Of a stretch of 64,000 nt of DNA, positions 1-12,331 are shown one piece after another. The position numbers and the translations under genes were made by a program. Origin of the DNA: Phymorhynchus buccinoides (lineage: Eukaryota; Mollusca; Gastropoda; Neogastropoda; Raphitomidae). Positions within the stretch are counted from its first letter, which is position 1. Each line of letters begins with the position of its first letter. The DNA lies in contig CM065687.1 in assembly GCA_017654935.2 (NCBI GenBank), positions 26,790,514 through 26,854,513 on the forward strand. The letters are read 5' to 3'. The notes below the pieces were generated by a model. The model was given only the letters and a program-made list of their open reading frames with translations. It was not told where the DNA came from and searched no databases.

Positions 1-2
1 TA

Positions 3-1139
3 TCTGTTCTATCCACCACCCCTTCATCCCCGTGTTGTGTTCCTGAACCATGTGTTGACAACTGCGTGACCAACGACTGTGACTCTGACCCTGACTTGTA
101 TTCTAACCAGCCCTTTGCTTCACTACTGTTGCCTTCAATGCCCAGAACTCCGTCTCCGCCTCCCCCTATAGCACCCAGCCACCAGTGTGACGTGTCCTCT
201 GTGTCACTGAACTCTATTTCATCCTCTGACAGTTTTAGTGTATGTGTATTTAACGCCCAGTCTGTCTGCCCTGAAAACAAAGCGGACTATATTGCTGACT
301 ATGGTTTTGAGCATGACTTTGATTTAGTATTTATAACTGAAACGTGGCTCAAAAGTAATGGACATGAACCTAAACTAAAGCAGCTAACTCCTGGCTACAA
401 AATTAAATCCTTCCCCCATTCTTCTTTAGGTGGGGGCCTCGCTGTTCTGTATAGAGACGTGTTAGACAAATCCCTTTCCTTCAACTCAACACTCCCCTTC
501 CCCCATCTGTCTTTCGAGGCTGTAGAAGTTGTTCTTAGCATGTTTGGTCAATCTGTTGTCTTCTCCTGTATCTATTGCCCTCCTCCTAGCAGAACTAATA
601 ATTTTACTGATTCAGTGTTTCATCCCGAATTTGAAGTCCTCCTTGACTCCTATTCTCTGAACCGCAGTCCTCTTATTGTGCTAGGTGATTTTAATTTTCA
701 CTTCGATAACCAACAGTCCTCTCACACAAAGCGTCTCTGCCTCTCACTTGCTAACCACTCCCTCTCTCAGCTTGTAACAGAGCCTAAACACAAGGGCCAC
801 ATCATTGACTGGCTTATCGCGCGTGATTCCGACCAACTTGTTTCATCAGTAGTATCTAAGATCCTTTCCTCTGACCACTTTGCCGTCCTCGCCTTTTGGA
901 ATCTGTCCAAAACTCCCAGAAATAAACGCACGGTCACACGCCACAATCTCAAGTCTATAGATATCGATGCTTTCAGGTCAGAGGCAACAGAACTCCTTTC
1001 TAACATGAACGTTTCCGACGATCCTGCCTCGACTTTTAATTCAACTATGAATAACTTGCTCGATAAACACGCTCCCCCATCCACTCGTGTTGTGCCCGAT
1101 GGCCCCTGCGCTCCCTGGTACACGCCTGAACTTGAGTAA
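3..1139 (+). pseudogene. LINE endonuclease domain (partial, out of frame with its RT)
   Basis: The frame is open from the window edge to a TAA at 1137. It carries the exonuclease-endonuclease-phosphatase signatures of non-LTR retrotransposons: FNAQSV near residue 62, ITETWL near residue 90, VLGDFNFH near residue 207 and the terminal SSDHFAV near residue 270. These supply the metal-binding Asn/Glu and the catalytic Asp-Asn and His-containing loops, and all are intact. The product would nick target DNA for target-primed reverse transcription. The first 60 residues are Ser/Pro-rich. The protein should continue into the RT, but the frame ends at 1139 and the homologous continuation resumes in another frame around 1148, so this copy cannot make the full polyprotein. 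Confidence 0.85.
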
Positions 1140-1147
1140 GTAAACGC

Positions 1148-2968
1148 AATAGTCGTAAGGCTGAGCGTCAGTGGCGGGTCTCAAAACTAGAAATCCATCG
1201 TCAGATATATCAGTTTCTCCGCAACATCTTCACTCTTCTTCTGGCCAAGGCAAAAACAAACTATTTCTCATCTAAAATTCTTGAAGCCAGCACAACAAAG
1301 GTCCTGTTTTCCACCATGTCTGATCGCCTAGGGACTAAGAAATCAAGTCCTCTGCCATCAAATATCAGTCCTGACAAACTGCCAGAAGCCGTAAGTTCCT
1401 CCTTCTCCACCAAGATTCTCGATCTACGATCAAAAATCGACTCTATGCCTTTTCAACCAACTATTCCAGATTCATCGTTCACTGGTGTCCCCCTTCTCTC
1501 TTTCAAGCCGGTGTCTGAGACCGAAGTTCTTTCTACTCTGAAAGAAATGCATTTTAAATCCTGTGATCTTGACCCCATCCCAGCCTCTCTTTTCTCACAA
1601 ATATATCAACACATTCTGCCATCAATCACCAACATCATCAATTCTTCTTTAGTTTCAGGTGTGTTCCCTTCTGCTTTCAAAACCGCTCTTGTAAGGCCCC
1701 TTCTCAAGAAGAACAATCTGGATCCCAATAATCTGAAAAACTACAGACCTGTATCTAACCTCCCGTTTCTCTCCAAACTCCTAGAGAAGACTGTTCTGAA
1801 ACAACTTAACGATCATCTATCCTCAAACAATCTTCATCATCCTTATCAGTCTGCCTATAGAGCCAATCACAGTACTGAAACGGCCCTTGTTCAAATCGTC
1901 AATGACCTCCTACTTGCTTCTGATGCTGGTCAGATCTCTCATTTGACGCTTCTTGATCTCTCTGCTGCATTTGTTACCATAGACCACTCCATTCTTCTGT
2001 CTCGTCTTGAACAAACTTTTGGGATTAATGGCCCCACTCTTTCCTGGTTCTCCTCTTACCTCTCTGATCGTTTTCAATCAGTTCTGGTCAATGGTCGTCA
2101 GTCTGAACAGGTTAGGCTTTCTTGTGGAGTGCCCCATGGGTCTGTGCTTGGTCCTGTCTTGTTTACTTTGTATACGTCACCTCTTGCCAATGTCATCGAC
2201 CAACACAACATGAAACATCGCTTCTATGCAGATGACTCACAACTCCAAAATAGTACAACCCCTGAAGATCTAGATTCCATTCTTTCAGAAAGTAACAACT
2301 GCTATATGGATATTCAAAATTGGATGGTTCAAAATAAACTTCAATTAAATGGTGGAAAAAATGAAGCAATGCTTGTAGGAACAAAAAACAAACTTGCCTC
2401 TGTTTCCATAGAGTCAATCTAGCTGGGTAACAATATCATTCCCCTCTCAGACTCTGTCAAAAACTTAGGTGTCACTTTGGACAATACTCTTTCCATGCAG
2501 AGTTTCCTGACTCAGACCTGTCAGTCCTGCTACTATCCAATTTGTCGCATTGGCTCTATTCGAAAATACCTCTCAGATGAAGCCACAGCAAAGCTTGTTA
2601 CTTCCCTCATCCTCTCTCGTCTTGACTACTGTAATGCCCTCCTTTCTGGCCTATCAGTCTTTTCTCTGTCTTGTCTCCAGCGTATTCAAAACACAGCTGC
2701 TCGTCTTGTCCTTAGGAAGAAAAAGTTTGATCACGTTATCCCTCTTCTCCGTTCTTTGCACTGGCTTCCTGTTGCAGACAGAATTGAGTATAAATTAAAC
2801 ACCCTTTGCTATAAATCTATCCATAAAGCTGCTCCATCTTACCTCTGCGACAATATTTCCATCTATACGCCAGCTTGCACTTTGCATTCAGTTTCTGACC
2901 CTCTTTCTCTCCAGATCCCTAGGTATAAGCTTTCAACTGTTGGTCGGCGCTCTTTTGCTGTCTCTTAA
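1148..2968 (+). pseudogene. LINE reverse transcriptase, interrupted by TAG
   Basis: Homology to LINE reverse transcriptase begins near 1148. The longest Met-started piece is 1316-2422, and the same frame continues after an in-frame TAG (2420-2422) to 2968. Visible motifs are the fingers motif with [10 protein letters not shown], motif A LLDLSAAF, motif B CGVPHGSVLGP (usually PQGS; here His replaces Gln) and motif C FYADDSQL. Motif A has Val where Asp is almost invariant in AFD; the catalytic first Asp is kept. The C-terminal WNSLP-type domain is cut by a frame loss at 2966, although its remains can be followed to about 3035. It is non-functional as it stands. A related and better preserved RT lies at 36019-37614. 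Confidence 0.85.
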
Positions 2969-3032
2969 CCTCCGTCACGACCGACCCTCTCTGCTTTCAA
3001 ATCTAACCTCAAAACCCACCTGTTCCCCCGTC

Positions 3033-3225
3033 ATTGAGGCTCCACTCTCTTTCTCTTCTCTCCTTTGCCTTTAGGTCTGTTTCTGCTGTATACCGTTTAT
3101 GTCAAACGTGTGTGTTCGCTTTGTATTGCATTTTTGTTTGAATGCGTTATGAATGCTAACGTGTGTGTGCGCTTTGATTTGATTTCTATCAAGATTCAGC
3201 GCCGTATAAATACTGTATGTTGTTG

Positions 3226-3254
<29 letters not shown>
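3033..3254 (+). repeat. LINE 3' UTR with GT microsatellite
   Basis: This short 3' UTR ends in an AGCGCCGTATAAATA-like tail and a GT run (3225-3254). A near-identical stretch stands alone at 38152-38350, where the GT run is replaced by TGTTGTTG. Confidence 0.75.
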
Positions 3255-3256
<2 letters not shown>

Positions 3257-4002
3257 CTGTAGTATTTTAAGGGGGCAGGCAAAGTTAGAACCAGGATTTT
3301 TGTTCTTATTTTTAAATCTCATGTAATTCTTCCGTTACACTTACAGACGTGAAATTTGGCAGGAATGTGCTAAGCCCATGCATTGTTCTAGACATAATAG
3401 TGATTTGTATCAGTGCAATTTAGTTTTGATGTAATTATAATTTGTTTAAAATTTATATTTTATAAATGCTTAAAAATATTTTTTTACATGTAAATTTAAA
3501 TGCTTAAAAGTCATTATTTTTTTACATGTATCTTTCCTTCATTCATTTAAGTTAACATAATGTACAAAAAGATAATATTAAGCTTTTGTCATATCAGTTT
3601 TTGTATAACTTTCTTGTAAAAAAATTTTATTGGTATTGTTCACCATTTTTCTCATTATTTTCATAATTGTTAATGCAGTAACTTCGATTTTACTCCCTTT
3701 CACATGGAATATATAGAAAACTGCTGCTTTATTGCGAGAAAAAAAATCCCTTTACAGTGTGATGCAACAATGATTAATCTAAATGTTCAACACCTTTTTT
3801 TTAAATTTTACACTATTCAAAATACATTTTCGCAATTTTTAAAACTATGCCTGGCCTCTTAACACCCCCCCCCCCCCTCTCCTTTCCAGCAATACACACG
3901 TACACATTAGGTTTTGTATGCGTTTTATTTGCATTCATCAATACATTAAAACATGTTGGCATTTATCACAACCATGCCTGCCCTCTTGCCGTCTTTTATC
4001 AG
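3255..4002 (+). other. AT-rich intron sequence, nothing coding seen
   Basis: This 750-base AT-rich stretch, with poly-T runs and a C run near 3867-3879, lies between the LINE and the first visible ABCA exon. It is read as ABCA intron. I see no motif worth naming beyond the polypyrimidine tract that ends at the acceptor AG at 4001-4002. Confidence 0.6.
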
Positions 4003-4300
4003 AAGAGGCGACGTGACGTCAGAAGACGATGACGTAGCTGCAGAGAATGCTCGTGTGAAAGCGTCACTGTCTTCGTCACAATGTGACCCCCTGGTGCTGG
4101 CCAGCCTCTACAAACAGTACAGCAGTTTCGTGGCCGTCGACCGCATTTGTGTCGGAGTACCTGAAAGGGAATGTTTCGGCCTGCTCGGGCAGAACGGTGC
4201 GGGCAAAACCACCACCTTCAAAATGCTGACCGGTGACGTGCACATCACCGATGGCAATGCTTACCTCATGGGCTATGACGTCAGTCGGACTTTGAAAAAG
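4003..4300 (+). CDS. ABCA exon with linker and Walker A
   Basis: The acceptor is the AG at 4001-4002 after a pyrimidine-rich run, and the donor is GTAAAG at 4301. The exon encodes the acidic pre-NBD2 linker and beta strands leading to Walker A at 4187-4210 (GQNGAGKT), then FKMLTGD. It ends in phase 0 after a Lys-Lys pair. The exact acceptor could be three bases downstream. Confidence 0.88.
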
Positions 4301-7300
4301 GTAAAGTGGACAAGGCGATTCGCTGCTTGTACACCAATGTATTAAACATAACACATAGGTTTTATGCAATGAAACTGTTTTGCATAATTATTATTCATGC
4401 AGATGGTAGTCAGTCACTGTTTTGTGCAGATTACAAGTCACTTGCCACAATAGTCTATCTTTAACCAAAAATTTTAAAGAAAGCTTATATGCAAGTTTGG
4501 CAAGGACTCATGCACTGGTTTCAATCAGTCAAAGAAGGCTTATATGCAAGTTTGGCAAGGAATCGTGTACCGGTTTCAATCAGTAATAGAAGGCTTATAA
4601 GCAAGTTTGGCAAGGAATCTTGCACCGGTCTCAATCAGTTAAAGGATGCTTATAAGCAAGTTTGGCAAGGAATCTTGCACCAGTCTCAATCAGTTAAAGA
4701 ATGCTTATAAGCAAGTTTGGCAAGGAATCTTGCACTGGTTTCAATCAGTTAAAGAAGGCTTATATGCAAGTTTGGCAAGGAATCATGCACTGGTTTCAAT
4801 CAGTTAAAGAAGGCTTATATGCAAGTTTGGCAAGGAATCTTGCACCGGTTTCAATCAGTTAAAGAAGGCTTATAAGCAAGTAAGGAATCTTGCACCGGTC
4901 TCAATCAGTTAAAGAATGCTTATAAGCAAGTTTGGCAAGGAATCTTGCACTGGTTTCAATCAGTCAAAGAATGCTTATAAGCAAGTTTGGCAAGGAATCG
5001 TGCACTGGTTTCAATCAGTCAAAGAAGGCTTATAAGCAAGTTTGGCAAGGAATCGTGCACCAGTTTCAATCAGTTAAAGAATGCTTATAAGCAAGTTTGG
5101 CAAGGAATCTTGCACCGGTTTCAATCAGTTAAAGAATGCTTATAAGCAAGTTTGGCAAGGAATCTTGCACTGGTTTCAATCAGTTAAAGAAGGCTTATAA
5201 GCAAGTTTGGCAAGGAATCCTGCACTGGTTTCAATCAGTTAAAGAAGGCTTATATGCAAGTTTGGCAAGGAATCGTGCACTGGTTTCAATCAGTTAAAGA
5301 AGGCTTATAAGCAAGTTTGGCAAGGAATCGTGCACCGGTTTCAATCAGTTAAAGAATGCTTATAAGCAAGTTTGGCAAGGAATCTTGCACCGGTCTCAAT
5401 CAGTTAAAGAATGCTTATAAGCAAGTTTGGCAAGGAATCGTGCACTGGTTTCAATCAGTCAAAGAAGGCCAGGCATCAGAATTGTCAGAGGATCAGAGGA
5501 TTTCAGAGGATTGAGAATTTCTGACAGAGGATTGGCTTCACCGGTCTCAATCTTGTCAGAGGTTTTGCCTTTTTATTGAGTGTTATCCTTTGTGTTAAAT
5601 AGCATTTTAAAGTGATTTATCACTATATTAAACCTTTTTGTGATGTTGGGAACTCATTGCAGTGTTGTCCCTCTTCAGTCTAGGGCTTTGATGGCCCTTT
5701 TACCGCAGTTTTCAGAGGATTGGACTTCAGACTATTCTGATGCCTGGAAGGCTTATAAGCAAGTTTGGCAAGGAATCGTGCACCAGTTTCAATCAGTTAA
5801 AGAATGCTTATAAGCAAGTTTGGCAAGGAATCGTGCACCGGTCTCAATCAGTCAATGAATGCTTATAAGCAAGTTTGGCAAGGAATCCTGCACTGGTCTC
5901 AATCAGTCAAAGAGGCTTATAAGCAAGTTTGGCAAGGAATCTTGCACCGGTCTCAATCAGTCAAAGAGGCTTATAAGCAAGTTTGGCAAGGAATCTTGCA
6001 CCAGTCTCAATCAGTCAACGAATGCTTATAAGCAAGTTTGGCAAGGAATCCTGCACCGGTCTCAATCAGTCAACGAATGCTTATAAGCAAGTTTGGCAAG
6101 GGATCTTGCACCGGTCTCAATCAGTTAAAGGATGCTTATAAGCAAGTTTGGCAAGGAATCGTGCACTGGTTTCAATCAGTCAAAGAAGGCTTATAAGCAA
6201 GTTTGGCAAGGAATCTTGCACTGGTTTCAATCAGTTAAAGAATGCTTATAAGCAAGTTTGGCAAGGAATCTTGCACTGGTTTCAATCAGTCAAAGAATGC
6301 TTATAAGCAAGTTTGGCAAGGAATCTTGCACCGGTCTCAATCAGTCAAAGAGGCTTATAAGCAAGTTTGGCAAGGAATCTTGCACCAGTTTATAAGCAAG
6401 TCAAGTCACTGGTCTCAATCAGTCAAGAATGCTTATGAGCAAGTTTGGCAAGGAATCTTGCACCGGTCTCAATCAGTTAAAGAATGCTTATAAGCAAGTT
6501 TGGCAAGGAATCTTGCACCAGTCTCAATCAGTTAAAGAATGCTTATAAGCAAGTTTGGCAAGGAATCTTGCACCAGTCTCAATCAGTTAAAGGATGCTTA
6601 TAAGCAAGTTTGGCAAGGAATCTTGCACCGGTCTCAATCAAGTTTGGCAAGGAATCTTGCACCGGTTTCAATCAGTCTTATATAGCAAGTTTGGCAAGGA
6701 ATCTTGCACCGGTTTCAATCAATTAAAGGATGCTTATAAGCAAGTTTTAGCAAATAATCTTGCACCGGTTTCAATCAGTCAAAGGATGCTTATAAGCAAG
6801 ATTGGCAAGGGATCTTGCACCGGTTTCAATCAGTTAAAGGATGCTTATAAGCAAGTTTTAGCAAATAATCTTGCACCGGTTTCATTCAGTCACTTGTTAG
6901 TACTTTTATACAGGTGTTAAACCAGTCGTTTACAAGTGTTAGAGAATTTAACATTTTATGCTGAATGTACTCAGTTATTTAGTCCATGCTCTTTGACAGA
7001 CACAGGCCAAAATGGGTTACTGCCCACAGTTCGACGCTCTCATTGACCAGATGACCGGGATAGAGACCTTGACCTTGTACGGCCGACTGCGAGGGGTGCC
7101 TGCCAGCCACCTCAAAACCTGTGTGGATGAACTGATAGATGTCTTGACCTTGAAACCCCATGCAAACAAGCTGACAAGAGAATATAGGTATTGCATAGCA
7201 GCAGCAAGGTGTACACTAACACTATATAATTATACTGCTCAAAATTTGCTAAGGATAATTATTATCTTAAACATACAACATTGTCAAAGATAAACATAAA

Positions 7301-10300
7301 GCCATTAATTGTTCCCCTTGTTTAGTTCAATTAACATTTTCATCTTCACATTTCAATAAAATAAAATAAACGAGGTCCAAGAATAATTTGATTGGCTTAC
7401 CCCAAGGAAAGCTTGTAGTACCCCATCAAAATGCATAAAACAACTGAATGGAGCGAAAGTTTCATTTTCAGATTTTTAGCTTTTTGCAGTAAGAAAAGTC
7501 ATGGGTAAGTATGTGCGAGACCCCCTCACTGCAATTCCAGCTTAGACACAACGTTTTGCGTTCTGGAGGAGCTTTTGAAGGTCCTGCTGATCCAGGGTGT
7601 TCTGCAATCCTCTAACGAGCTTTGTTCTATGTCCTGTAGACTTCTGAGCTGCTGTGAACGGCTGCTAACAGCTGCCTGGAGCATGTTTCAACATTGTTCT
7701 ATCAGACTGAGATCTCTGGATCGGACAACCTACCTCATATGGACGATGATCTCTTGCTGCATGTACGCGTAGACAACCCTTGCTCGATGAGAAGGTGCAT
7801 TATCATCCATGAAGATGACGTCATCTTGGGTTGTACCAGCTGAAAGTTTGATGTGGACATCGATGAACTCATACCTGTAGCGAACAGCTATCAGGAATTC
7901 CTTTTGAAGAATTTGTGACACTGTTTTCCCGATCATGCTGTTACAGGCCCAAACCGTCAAAGACCCACCCCAAGATCTGCCACACATTCTAACTCACGTT
8001 TCCTGTTAATGCTTTCCTGAGAACCTCCATATCCTAGCAAGAACATCCGTGAAATTAAGACAGATCCTGAACTCATTGGAGAAGAGAATTCATGTCCAGT
8101 CTTATAGCATCCAAATGACGTGGTTCTGGGCTCTCAAAAGACAGCGCTGCTCATGAGCTGGAAGGGGCAGTATGCCCAAACATGCCCAGGGGGAGTGAAG
8201 GCAGTATCATGGAGTCCGTTTCTCACAGTTTGAGTGGAAATGTTCCTCAATGAGGCCATCAGCAAATCAAAATGCTGCGAGATAGCGATTTTGGCAAGCC
8301 TTAAAAAAACTGGAAAACCAGTCACACAACCTCTGCCACCTTCACGACGTCTATCAGCAGTACCAACCCCATGGCAGTGAATCCAAGCTTTGGAAGTGAC
8401 GCATTGTGATATTCCAAACACTAATCGCACAAAGAGTCTGTGTACAACTGTTCTTCAGCAGGTCAACACAGAAAGACAACTCTTTGCATTTCACATGACG
8501 TCATTATGTCACTTCGGGCATGAAACTTTATCTCTTGTACGACGTTTGCGATGTGAGCAAGAAATGTCGTTGATTCTAACAGTTTTACTCACTTTTATGT
8601 TTTCACTCTATTTCAAAGAAATGACACTTTTCGGGGGTGGCACTCGAAATTCACATGATGCAGGTAAACAGGAAGTTGGATACAAACAAATTTGAGTGAG
8701 CTTGTGTTCACGGATGATTGCTCTTCCGGTCATATAATTTTTATTGCTTATAATGTTACCACCTTTTAGTAATCAGCACCTGTATTCACGTTGAGATAGC
8801 ATGAGACTTAGCATCATGCTAACTTAGAAGCTCTTCCAAAAGTCCTATTAAATCCTATAGGACATTGGAAGAGCTTCTAAGTTAGCATCATGCCAAGTCT
8901 CATGCTATCTCAACGTGAATACAGGCCCAGGTTATTAAAGTCTATCCTAGGCACATTTTGAGCAGTGTAACTATGTTACATCAGTTATCATAATGATTAT
9001 GTGGCTGTTTGGTGGATTTCTAGTCACACCATCACAACATGACACGGCACTAAGAATAGGAATTATTCGGAATTAATTAAGGGGAGTAATTTCATGGTGT
9101 GTGGGAGTGATCTTGCCTAATTCAGTCGGTCAAACAGGGGAAGTCACTCTACCATCAGCTCTCGTAGCCTATCGATTTGTGTATTTGAGCAGACATACAG
9201 CACTTAGAACACCGTGCGTCATTCTAAAAATGTATATGATTTATATTTTTACTAACATTTTGCAAGTTTTATTAGTTTGTGGCCACTGGGCCACCCCTAA
9301 TTTTTCCAAAAAAATGTTTGCTAGTCGCTGACTCTCATCCTGCGGTTTCAAGCTTCAACGCCATTGTTGCTATGGTTTTTGACCAAGTAATGGAGTTAAA
9401 CAGCACTAATGTTCACGAAGTGCTCTCCCCTACTTTTTTCTCTCCGAAAATCGTCTATTTGGTAAGTAATTTAATACTGAAACCTCATTTGAATGGATTG
9501 ACCAGAACATAACAGTGGAACAATAAAGGGCTTTGTGTTTTACAATACTACAACGTCGCACTACACATTATTGGATGCTGTAAAGTTGAGACCACTTAGC
9601 AACAATATTGTCAGAAAATGTATAGGGCATTGGATGATTATTTGTTAACATACATTTATTAACTATATAAATGTATTAATCTATTCTAACCATACTGACC
9701 AACACTCAAAACAATTAGCATAAAACTTCATCAGTTGGAAACCAAATGCCACAGCACATAAAAACGAAAGTAGCAAAGGGCCGCTACTCCGCTTACCCGG
9801 AAGCCCAGTTACTCCCCTTAGCTTCCGGTCATGCGGTCCATTTGACCTGCCCAATCACTTTTTCATTGATTAACTATATAAATGTATTAATTGTAATGAA
9901 CGATTTTTTTTAACTCTTTAATATTATTTACAATTAACTACTTAAGACAATAAATGTTTGTTATGGTATGTCGTGCTATTTGTTGTTTTGCGATACGTTA
10001 CTTTTGCTATCAGGATGTGTACTAGGGAATGTGTAGTTTTATTATGCTTTGTATTGTGTTGGTGTAGCTGTTAGTGCGTGCAGTCTATGGTTTATGTTAT
10101 GTCACACCAAATCTTTCCATTGTACTGTGTAGCATGATTATTCTGAACAAGCAAATGTGGAACAACAGCCCGCCGAGGAGAAACACCAAACTCTAAGTTT
10201 ACCAACAGTTTATATACTCAACACCATCCTGTACGGCAGCGAGTCCTGGAGAGCAAATGTCAGACAGAAACAAAAGCAGCTCAATCACATCCAATTCTGC

Positions 10301-11129
10301 TGTGCAAGACGCATTCTCCAAGTGAAGGAAAAAGATATCAACACTGAAATTCTCCACCAAAATCCGAATGTGTCAACTGAATGCAGCGGGGTGACCAGTG
10401 AAAACTGAAAACCGGATGCATATGTTTCACAAATTATGGCCATATGGTCTGGGAAAGCAGACGAAGGAGAAGAAAACGGAGTTCTTTGATCGGGAAGACA
10501 TCCCCAGTAAGCTTGGAATCCTCAGCTAGACACGCCTCGGGAAACTTGGGGTATATGAGAGGCGTGGATTCAAGTCCCATTCCTAAAGGATGTCCTGTCT
10601 GAGAAGGTGTCTGGCAGATATCGTCCACTCGGTTAACTACAGCTTTACTACAAAGACGTCTGCAAGTATCGCACAAAGCTGGTAGACATCATCCCAGCTA
10701 CTGGACTGAAACTGTATTCGGGGAACAACCAGCCTGCTGACAAAATATCCATGAGGACGGTAAGGGCAGGCCTGTGCTGGAGACCATCTTTTGTTCTTTT
10801 GCAGTCAGTGTGGAAGGAACAGCCGTCTTGGGCAAGTTCATGCTAGCGCTTTACTTTCCTGTAGTGAGAGCACAACTACAAATAATACGAAGTGTAGAAT
10901 ATTATTATGAGTTGTGTCATTCTGTATGGCACTGTGTTGTGTAGTGGGGGCAACAAACGCAAGCTGAGCACAGCCATAGCGCTGATCGGGGACCCTCCCT
11001 TCATCCTGCTGGACGAGCCTTCCACTGGAATGGACCCTGCAGCCAAACGACATCTGTGGAACGTGCTGAGTGCTGTGAGGGCTAGAGGAAGGACACTGGT
11101 GCTTACTTCACATAGGTAAATGATGATGG

Positions 11130-11162
<33 letters not shown>

Positions 11163-12258
11163 CACCTGTGGAACGTACTGAGTGCTGTGAGGACTGGAGG
11201 AAGGACACTGGTGCTTACTTCACATAGGTAAATGATGATGGTGATGATGATGATGATGATGATGACACCTGTGGAACGTACTGAGTGCTGTGAGGACTGG
11301 TGCTTACTTCACATAGGTAAATGATGATGATGATGATGATGATGATGACACCTGTGGAACGTATTGAGTGCTGTGAGGACTGGTGAAAGGACACTGGTGC
11401 TTACTTCACATAGGTAAATGATGATGATGATGATGATGACACCTGTGGAACGTACTGAGTGCTGTGAGGACTGGTGGAAGGACACTGGTGCTTACTTCAC
11501 ATAGGTAAATGCAGATGCAGACGCAACTGCGTAAGATCACGTGGGTGTTTTTGTGTGCGTGCGTGCGCGTGGTTATGATGTCCTGCCCTGCTGTTACTTC
11601 TCACCATAATAGTGATGATGGTAGTCTAGTAGTGATCAGGCTGAAGATCCAAACAAACAAAAAAGCTGTTATCTTTCACACAAAGCATGATTAAGTAAGC
11701 AAGAATGTGTTTGCTTCGACCCAGATTCCATTCCCGCAGCTATTTTCTATCAACACTCATATAAAGTTTCGGTAAAGGTAAAGATGTGCCCCCCCCCCCC
11801 CCCCCCCTGCATTTCTCGGTTAATTGTATTTTTAAAATGTTCCTAAAATACAGCTTTATGTATGGTAAGAAAGGCAAAAACGGAAAAATACAATTAACTG
11901 AGAAATGTAGGGGGGGTGGCACATCTTGACCTTTACCAAAGTTTCTTTCCATGATGGTGTAGGCCGGAACATTGCGCACATTACAAACTTCATTCAACTG
12001 TTGTTGGACCTTTTCATTTAGCTCTATTCTGTTCATGTCATAGAACCAACTTCAAAAAGTCATAAATTTACAACCGATCCTACTGTGACTCGTTGATCCT
12101 TCTGTAGACGTTTCTGGGTCATCTCTTCTCTAGCATAAGCAACGTAGAGGCAACAGTACAAGTAATGATAAACTCTCTGTCAATGTCTCCCTTTCTCGTT
12201 TCCCCAACTCCCCTCCCCTACTCTCTCTCTCTCTCTCTATTCTTTTTTTTGTGTTTCC

Positions 12259-12331
<73 letters not shown>

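Larger units (their letters stand above)
1..3254 (+). mobile_element. Decayed CR1/L2-like non-LTR retrotransposon, 5' end outside window
   Basis: The order is an apurinic-type endonuclease, then a reverse transcriptase, then a C-terminal region, a short 3' UTR and a terminal GT run, which is the arrangement of a single-ORF2-type LINE. The endonuclease reading frame is open at base 3, so the element begins upstream of the window. The coding part is broken by a frame change near 1137-1148, an in-frame TAG at 2420 and a frame loss near 2966. The 3' end (about 3033-3225) recurs almost unchanged at 38152-38350, which confirms the family boundary. The element probably sits in an upstream intron of the ABCA gene. 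CR1/L2 clade membership is by eye only. Confidence 0.88.
7188..10944 (+). other. ABCA intron rich in transposon relics
   Basis: This 3.76-kb intron holds a Tc1/mariner relic (minus strand), a 157-bp hairpin and an RTE-like C-terminal relic. From 8936 to 10150 I see only AT-rich sequence, with short direct repeats of TTAACTATATAAATGTATTAAT at about 9657 and 9871 and no gene. Confidence 0.6.

Noticed and set aside
1..3254. An endogenous viral element
   Set aside because: The endonuclease plus RT order, lack of LTRs, gag or integrase, and the simple-repeat tail identify a non-LTR retrotransposon rather than a virus.
4476..6893. CRISPR-like array of regular repeats
   Set aside because: Units are contiguous with no unique spacers, it lies in a eukaryotic intron and has no cas genes. 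It is a satellite.
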